Assembly (NCBI GenBank): GCA_002479715.1
Contig: DLOT01000063.1
Span: 621 to 10,774 of the forward strand
Reading direction: 5' to 3'
DNA length: 10,154 nucleotides
Source: Ruminococcus sp. UBA7477
GTDB taxonomy: Bacteria; Bacillota; Clostridia; Oscillospirales; Ruminococcaceae
The notes under the pieces are model-generated. The model had not been told where the DNA came from. It ran no database searches and saw only the letters and a program-made list of their open reading frames with translations. The position numbers were made by a program, and so were the translations under genes. Shown piece by piece: positions 6,010 to 10,154 of the stretch (the first letter of the stretch is position 1; every line of letters begins with the position of its first letter).

Positions 6010-7965
6010 ATGGGAATAGAAAAAATGGTGCTTGTCAATATCGTCGGCGATATGAAGTATCTCGACGGCGCGCTTGACAGGTGCTGCAAAAGCGGATGCT
6101 TTCATATGGAGCCGGCGCTGTCAAAGGGCTCCTCGGGAAAGTCGGGACTGGAGATGCTTTCCGAGAAGAATCCCTACACCAATACGCTGCGGCGGCTTGA
6201 GGAGCTGTGCAGAAAGCTTTCGATAACTCCAACCGCTTCAGGTACCGATGACGACAGCTTCAAGACCCTTTATGACTTTGAAAGCTATATTGACAGCCTT
6301 GAGAATGAGGTCGGAGGCTTTTTGAGGGAAAAGCAGGAGTGTTACAAGGAGATATCCGAAAAAGGAGCAGCAGTAAAGCAGCTCAACCATCTGAAGGGCA
6401 TGAACACCAACTTTGAGCAGATCTTCAGCTGTGAATATACTCATATACGGCTCGGGAAGCTCCCGATAGAAAGCTATTCCAAGCTCGAGTATTACGATGA
6501 GGTCTTTTTCTTCATTCCGTTTGATAAGGACAGCAGGTTTTACTGGGGAATGTATTTCTGCGCGGAAAAGGACAGCACGCTGATCGACGAGATTTTTCAG
6601 ACTCTGTATTTTGAACGCATCTTTGTTCCCGACTTTGTTCAGGGAACTCCCGAAAAGGCTTTTGAAGAACTGAATGATGTGGTCAACCGCCGCTCACTGA
6701 GAGTGGAGGAGATAGACGAGGAGCTTGCAAGGATCTCCGCCAAGCGCAGCGGAGAGATACTGAGGGTATACAGTCAGCTGAAATTTCGGGAAAGCACCTT
6801 CAATCTGCGAAGGAACGTCGCTTCGGTAAACGGAAAGTTTTATATAAAGGGCTTTGTACCCAAGCCGCAGGCCGAGGGCTTCAAGAGAATGTTCGAGGGG
6901 CTCAGAACAGCAAGTGTAACGCTGTTGCCTCCCGATTCCGAGCCTGATCTGACGCCGCCCACCAAGCTGAAAAGCGGCTGGTTCTCAAGACCGTATATTT
7001 CGGTGGTCGAGATGCACGGCGTTCCCGCCTATGACGGACTTAACCCGACAGCCTTCGTGGCGCTGAGCTTTACACTGCTTTTCGGAATAATGTTCGGCGA
7101 TCTGGGGCAGGGAGCTGTAGTATTTCTGCTGGGGCTGTTCATGTCGCTGAAGCTGAAGAATAAATTCGGCGGACTGTTGACAAGATGCGGACTTTCAAGT
7201 ATGATATTCGGATTTATATACGGTTCGTTTTTCGGCTATGAGCATTTTCTTGACCCCGTTTACGAGGCGATAGGTCTGGGTGAAAAGCCGCTGGAGATCT
7301 TCGATCAGACAACCTTCATACTGATCTCCGCAGTGGCGATCGGCGCCGTTATAATAGTCATCTCGATGCTTCTGAACATCATAACGGGCTTTAAGCAGCA
7401 TGATGTTGAAAGAGCGGTGTTCGGCAGCAACGGAATAGCGGGTCTGGTTTTCTACGGCTCTGTGCTAGGCATAGTCGTTGCAAAATTCTCCGGCGCAAAC
7501 ATCACCACTCCGGTCTATATCATATTTTTGATCGTTGTGCCTTTAGTGTGCATATTCTGCCGGGTCCCGTTCTCTGCTGCCGTTAAATACAGGCAATGGA
7601 GGCTTTCCGAAGACCCTGAGGAGGGCGGAATAGGCAACTTTATAGTCGAGAACTTCTTTGAGATGTTCGAGTATCTTTTGAGCTATGTTTCAAATACACT
7701 GTCGTTTCTCCGCGTCGGCGGGTTTGTTCTCTGCCATGCGGGTATGATGCTGGTCGTTATGACCCTTATGGATATGTTTTCGGGTGCGGGTCAGCCGATA
7801 GTTCTTGTCGTCGGAAATATCTTCGTTATGGCGATGGAGGGCATGATCGTTGCGATCCAGCTGATAAGACTTGAGTTCTATGAGGTGTTCTCAAGGTTTT
7901 ATGACGGCGACGGCAAGCCGTTTACACCCGTCGGTTCGGATATGGAAATCAATACCTCGGTGTGA
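6010..7965 (+). CDS. ntpI: V/A-type ATPase subunit I (membrane stator, ion channel)
   Basis: Subunit I (the a-subunit equivalent) anchors the peripheral stalks and forms the two half-channels that pass ions to the rotor ring. The product is 651 residues. A cytoplasmic arm covers about 1-335 and opens with MGIEKMVLVNIVGDMKYLD, typical of the family. The membrane half has several helices, starting with LNPTAFVALSFTLLFGIMFGDLGQG. The essential arginine is Arg568 in NTLSFLRVGGFVLCHAGMM, and the second conserved arginine is Arg620 in AIQLIRLEFYEVFSRFY. A GTG at 6001 is in frame, but the ATG at 6010 matches homologue starts and is better placed after the GGTGATC at 6000-6006. The 50-base gap after subunit C is the largest in the operon and shows no terminator. 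The gene looks intact. Confidence 0.96.
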   Translation: MGIEKMVLVNIVGDMKYLDGALDRCCKSGCFHMEPALSKGSSGKSGLEMLSEKNPYTNTLRRLEELCRKLSITPTASGTDDDSFKTLYDFESYIDSLENEVGGFLREKQECYKEISEKGAAVKQLNHLKGMNTNFEQIFSCEYTHIRLGKLPIESYSKLEYYDEVFFFIPFDKDSRFYWGMYFCAEKDSTLIDEIFQTLYFERIFVPDFVQGTPEKAFEELNDVVNRRSLRVEEIDEELARISAKRSGEILRVYSQLKFRESTFNLRRNVASVNGKFYIKGFVPKPQAEGFKRMFEGLRTASVTLLPPDSEPDLTPPTKLKSGWFSRPYISVVEMHGVPAYDGLNPTAFVALSFTLLFGIMFGDLGQGAVVFLLGLFMSLKLKNKFGGLLTRCGLSSMIFGFIYGSFFGYEHFLDPVYEAIGLGEKPLEIFDQTTFILISAVAIGAVIIVISMLLNIITGFKQHDVERAVFGSNGIAGLVFYGSVLGIVVAKFSGANITTPVYIIFLIVVPLVCIFCRVPFSAAVKYRQWRLSEDPEEGGIGNFIVENFFEMFEYLLSYVSNTLSFLRVGGFVLCHAGMMLVVMTLMDMFSGAGQPIVLVVGNIFVMAMEGMIVAIQLIRLEFYEVFSRFYDGDGKPFTPVGSDMEINTSV

Positions 7966-7993
7966 TGCCGGGAAATTATAGGAGGTTATATTT

Positions 7994-8428
7994 ATGGAAA
8001 TCTTTGTTCTGCCGGCAGTATGCGTTGCGCTTTTGTGCGCTCCGCTTGTTCCAGCTGTCATCAAGGCCAAGAAAGGAAAAAGTCCGAAGTTTGCCTTTAT
8101 AGCAAACCTCTGCACGTTTTTCGGAGTCATGCTTTTGGCGATAATATTCCCGTTCGGAGAGTTTGTTTCAGCCGCAGAGGCGGAGGCGGCGGTCGATGCC
8201 GTTATCTCGACAGGCGCGGGCATCGGCTATTTCGGCGCCGGCCTTACAACCGGGCTTTCCTGTATAGGTGCCGGAATTGCCGTGGGCTCTGGTGCTTCTG
8301 CTGCTATCGGCGCTGTTGCAGAGGATCCCAAGTCGTTTGTTAAGTCGCTTATTTTCGTCGTTCTGGGCGAAGGTATCGCGCTGTACGGACTTCTTATATC
8401 CATTCTGATTATCAACGGATTGGGCTGA
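7994..8428 (+). CDS. ntpK: V/A-type ATPase subunit K (proteolipid, rotor ring)
   Basis: Subunit K forms the membrane rotor ring that carries ions. The 144-residue product has four hydrophobic segments, near 3-23, 33-56, 74-107 and 116-141. Only the last two form a recognisable proteolipid hairpin: the glycine-rich GIGYFGAGLTTGLSCIGAGI, the polar loop AEDPKSF (109-115), and the ion-binding Glu126 in LGEGIALYGLL. The first two segments lack a membrane carboxylate and the glycine repeat. Compared with the two-hairpin Enterococcus NtpK, this looks like one functional hairpin plus an N-terminal membrane extension. The residue after the glutamate is Gly, and no Gln lies in the partner helix, so known sodium ligands are not evident. 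It has a strong ribosome site (AGGAGGT at 7980-7986, ATG), fitting the many copies needed per complex. Confidence 0.93.
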   Translation: MEIFVLPAVCVALLCAPLVPAVIKAKKGKSPKFAFIANLCTFFGVMLLAIIFPFGEFVSAAEAEAAVDAVISTGAGIGYFGAGLTTGLSCIGAGIAVGSGASAAIGAVAEDPKSFVKSLIFVVLGEGIALYGLLISILIINGLG

Positions 8429-8453
8429 TCCGGTCGAAACGGAGGCGCAGACC

Positions 8454-8762
8454 TTGAAGTTTTATCTTATAAGCGACAACACCGATACCCAGATGGGAAT
8501 GCGCCTTGCAGGGGTAGAGGGGGTCGTCGTTCATACGCCCGAGCAGGTCGAGAGCGAGCTTTTGCGCGCTAAGGAGGACCCCGATGTGGCGATAGTGCTA
8601 ATGACAAAAACATTGATAGATATGTGCGGTGAAACGGTTTACGGAATGAAGCTCCGCAGCAGCAGACCGCTCATAGTTGAAATTCCCGACAGGCACGCGA
8701 CCTCCGACATTACGGACACTATATCCAAGTATGTCGCTGAGGCTGTCGGAATAAAGCTGTAA
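8454..8762 (+). CDS. ntpG: V/A-type ATPase subunit F (central shaft)
   Basis: Subunit F binds subunit D to make the central shaft that turns inside the catalytic head. The product is 102 residues, the usual length. It begins KFYLISDNTDTQMGMRLAGVEG, matching the family's (I/L)xDxDTxxGxRLAGV pattern, then has the VAIVLMTKTLID strand-helix of the Rossmann-like fold and a flexible C-terminal helix. The start is TTG at 8454, with GGAGG at 8441-8445 eight bases before it. It is called NtpG in Enterococcus and AtpF in Thermus. Here it precedes subunit E, whereas E comes first in those organisms. Confidence 0.9.
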   Translation: MKFYLISDNTDTQMGMRLAGVEGVVVHTPEQVESELLRAKEDPDVAIVLMTKTLIDMCGETVYGMKLRSSRPLIVEIPDRHATSDITDTISKYVAEAVGIKL

Positions 8763-8778
8763 ATGGGGTGAAAGGCTT

Positions 8779-9372
8779 ATGATTAACGCGGAAGAGAAGC
8801 TCGAAAGATTCAGCGCGTCATTGCTGGGCGAAACATGGCAAAGCTCAGAGGAGATGATAAAGAAGGCAGAAAGCGAAAGCACCGAGCGTATCCTGCACGC
8901 GAGCGACAAGTATGCCGCTTTGGCTAAGAAAACGATCAAGGAGCAGACCAAAGCTATAAGGCTCAAATATGTCAAAACTGTCGCCGCAGGAAAGCTTGAG
9001 GCACAGCAGGCAGTCTTGCTTCACCGCCGCGAGCTGACAGACAGCCTTTTTGAAAATGTAGAGAAGCGGCTTTTGGGGTTTGCGGCTTCTGAAAAATACG
9101 GCGATTACCTTTGCGGACTTGTTGAAAAATGCATCAAGGAAAGCGGAGCGTCGAATGTCACGGTCAGGCTCTCGGCAAGGGATTTTGACAGAAGAAATGA
9201 GCTTTTCGGCAGGCTTGCGGATGTGCAGGCCGTCAAGGATGCGACTATACGGCTGGGCGGACTGAAATGCACCTTTGCAGGCTCGAATGTTATGTATGAC
9301 TGCTCCTTTGATACGGCTCTCGAGGCGCAGAGAGAAGCCTTCGGCGGATACGGCGAAATGATGTCCGAGTGA
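8779..9372 (+). CDS. ntpE: V/A-type ATPase subunit E (peripheral stalk)
   Basis: Subunit E forms the outer stalk with the G/H subunit and holds the top of the A3B3 head. The 197-residue product matches the usual size. Residues 1-95 are a charged coiled coil rich in Glu, Lys and Ala; the rest is the globular head-binding domain, including EKYGDYLCGLVEKCIKESG and the family-typical LGGLKCTFAGSNVMYDCSFDTAL tail region (shown here in part as GGLKCTF near 157). The ribosome site GGGGTG (8765-8770) is eight bases before ATG. It lies 16 bases after subunit F and 14 before subunit A, so it is clearly within the operon. Four cysteines are present, which is not usual for stalk subunits but fits the cysteine-rich proteins of this genome. 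Confidence 0.9.
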   Translation: MINAEEKLERFSASLLGETWQSSEEMIKKAESESTERILHASDKYAALAKKTIKEQTKAIRLKYVKTVAAGKLEAQQAVLLHRRELTDSLFENVEKRLLGFAASEKYGDYLCGLVEKCIKESGASNVTVRLSARDFDRRNELFGRLADVQAVKDATIRLGGLKCTFAGSNVMYDCSFDTALEAQREAFGGYGEMMSE

Positions 9373-9386
9373 TTGGAGTGACACTT

Positions 9387-10154
9387 TTGGAAAACAAAAA
9401 TGTAATATATTCTGTAAACGGCCCGGTCGTTAAGGTGCGCGATACCGATGCTTTTCAGATGCGTGAAATGGTGCGGGTCGGCAAAAAGCGGCTGATCGGT
9501 GAAGTTATCGGAGTTACGGCGCAGTTCACGACCATTCAGGTCTATGAGGGAACATCGGGACTTATGCCCGGAGAACCGGTCGAGCCGACTGGCTCACCCA
9601 TGTGCGCGACGCTCGGCCCCGGAATAATCTCGAATATATTTGACGGAATACAGCGCTCGCTTGCTGACCTTGGAAATTCCGGCGGAGCATTTATTGAGGA
9701 CGGCTGCGCCGCTTCGGCAATAGACGATGAAAAGGAATACGATGTTACCTTGACGGTCAAGGTCGGTGACACACTAAAAGCAGGCGAGATATACGCTACC
9801 TGTCCCGAAACACCGCTTATCACACATAAATGTATGCTTTCTCCGACGGTCAGAGGGGGCAGAGTGACCTATGCCGCGAAAAACGGAAAATACCGCGTTA
9901 ACGATGTCGTTGTGAGGCTTGAAACCGAAGACGGCGAGCGCGAGCTGACGCTTTGCCAGCAGTGGCCGATCAGAACTCCCAGACCGATAGCTCAAAGACT
10001 TCCGGCAAACAGGCCACTTATTACAGGTCAGCGGATCATTGATACGGTCGTTCCGGTCGCCAAGGGTGGAACTGCCGCGATACCGGGCGGCTTCGGAACA
10101 GGCAAGACCATGACGCAGCACCAGCTTGCAAAGTGGTGCGACGCGGACATAATG
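9387..10154 (+). CDS. ntpA: V/A-type ATPase catalytic subunit A, N-terminal 256 codons (cut by window edge)
   Basis: Subunit A binds and hydrolyses (or makes) ATP in the A3B3 head. The reading starts at TTG 9387, with GGAG at 9375-9378 eight bases before it, and stays open to the end. It shows the beta-barrel start VIYSVNGPVVKV, EGTSGLMPGEPVEPTGSP, LGPGIISNIFDGIQRSL, the A-subunit-specific insert region with PLITHKCMLSP, QQWPIRTPRP, and the P-loop GGFGTGKT with Lys240 and Thr241, followed by MTQHQLAKWCDADIM. Many bacterial and archaeal A subunits have Pro where Gly235 stands, and DTxFP where this has DTVVP. The start is TTG, and the only in-frame alternative I considered would remove conserved N-terminal strands. 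The C-terminal half, including Walker B, is outside the window. Confidence 0.97.
   Translation, partial: MENKNVIYSVNGPVVKVRDTDAFQMREMVRVGKKRLIGEVIGVTAQFTTIQVYEGTSGLMPGEPVEPTGSPMCATLGPGIISNIFDGIQRSLADLGNSGGAFIEDGCAASAIDDEKEYDVTLTVKVGDTLKAGEIYATCPETPLITHKCMLSPTVRGGRVTYAAKNGKYRVNDVVVRLETEDGERELTLCQQWPIRTPRPIAQRLPANRPLITGQRIIDTVVPVAKGGTAAIPGGFGTGKTMTQHQLAKWCDADIM

Noticed and set aside
8845..9384. Minus-strand frame opposite ATPase subunit E
   Set aside because: It mirrors the coding bias of a real gene and has no start signal.

Overview
The window looks like chromosomal DNA of an anaerobic, endospore-forming member of the Clostridia, most likely the Ruminococcaceae/Oscillospiraceae. This rests on three things: a SipL-type (SPOCS plus LysM) coat protein next to SpoIVA, a bacterial V/A-type ATPase operon, and base composition near half G+C. 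The genus assignment is inference. I see no mobile element, CRISPR array, tRNA or rRNA. All the genes belong to known families, and I did not find an undescribed system.

Layout. (1) 1-511, minus strand: the N-terminal 170 codons of prmA (ribosomal protein L11 methyltransferase), cut by the window edge and driven by a good sigma-A type promoter at 546-574. (2) 590-3688, plus strand: a two-gene sporulation operon, sipL then spoIVA. It is preceded by a sequence that fits the mother-cell sigma-E consensus (590-618), and the sipL stop codon lies inside the spoIVA ribosome binding site. (3) 3802-3833: a GC-rich perfect hairpin with T-runs on both strands, serving as a shared terminator between convergent genes. 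(4) 3849-4298, minus strand: a small two-CBS-domain protein with an unusual leader (promoter 4365-4393, hairpins, and a 13-codon upstream ORF that overlaps the start codon). (5) 4524-10154, plus strand: a V/A-type ATPase operon behind a promoter with consensus -35 and -10 hexamers. Its order is peripheral-stalk G/H, C, I, K, F, E, A; subunit A runs off the right edge, and B and D would be expected beyond it.

How the genes work together. SipL and SpoIVA are partners in building the basement layer of the spore coat on the forespore surface. The ATPase genes encode the membrane rotor (K), the membrane stator (I), the shaft socket and shaft (C, F), the peripheral stalks (G/H and E) and the catalytic head (A). 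Together they couple ATP hydrolysis or synthesis to proton or sodium movement. The CBS protein is a probable nucleotide-sensing regulator of unknown target.

The points most worth a second look are the sigma-E-like promoter, the leader of the CBS gene, the atypical proteolipid subunit K, the rearranged ATPase gene order, and the heavy use of TTG/GTG start codons in that operon.
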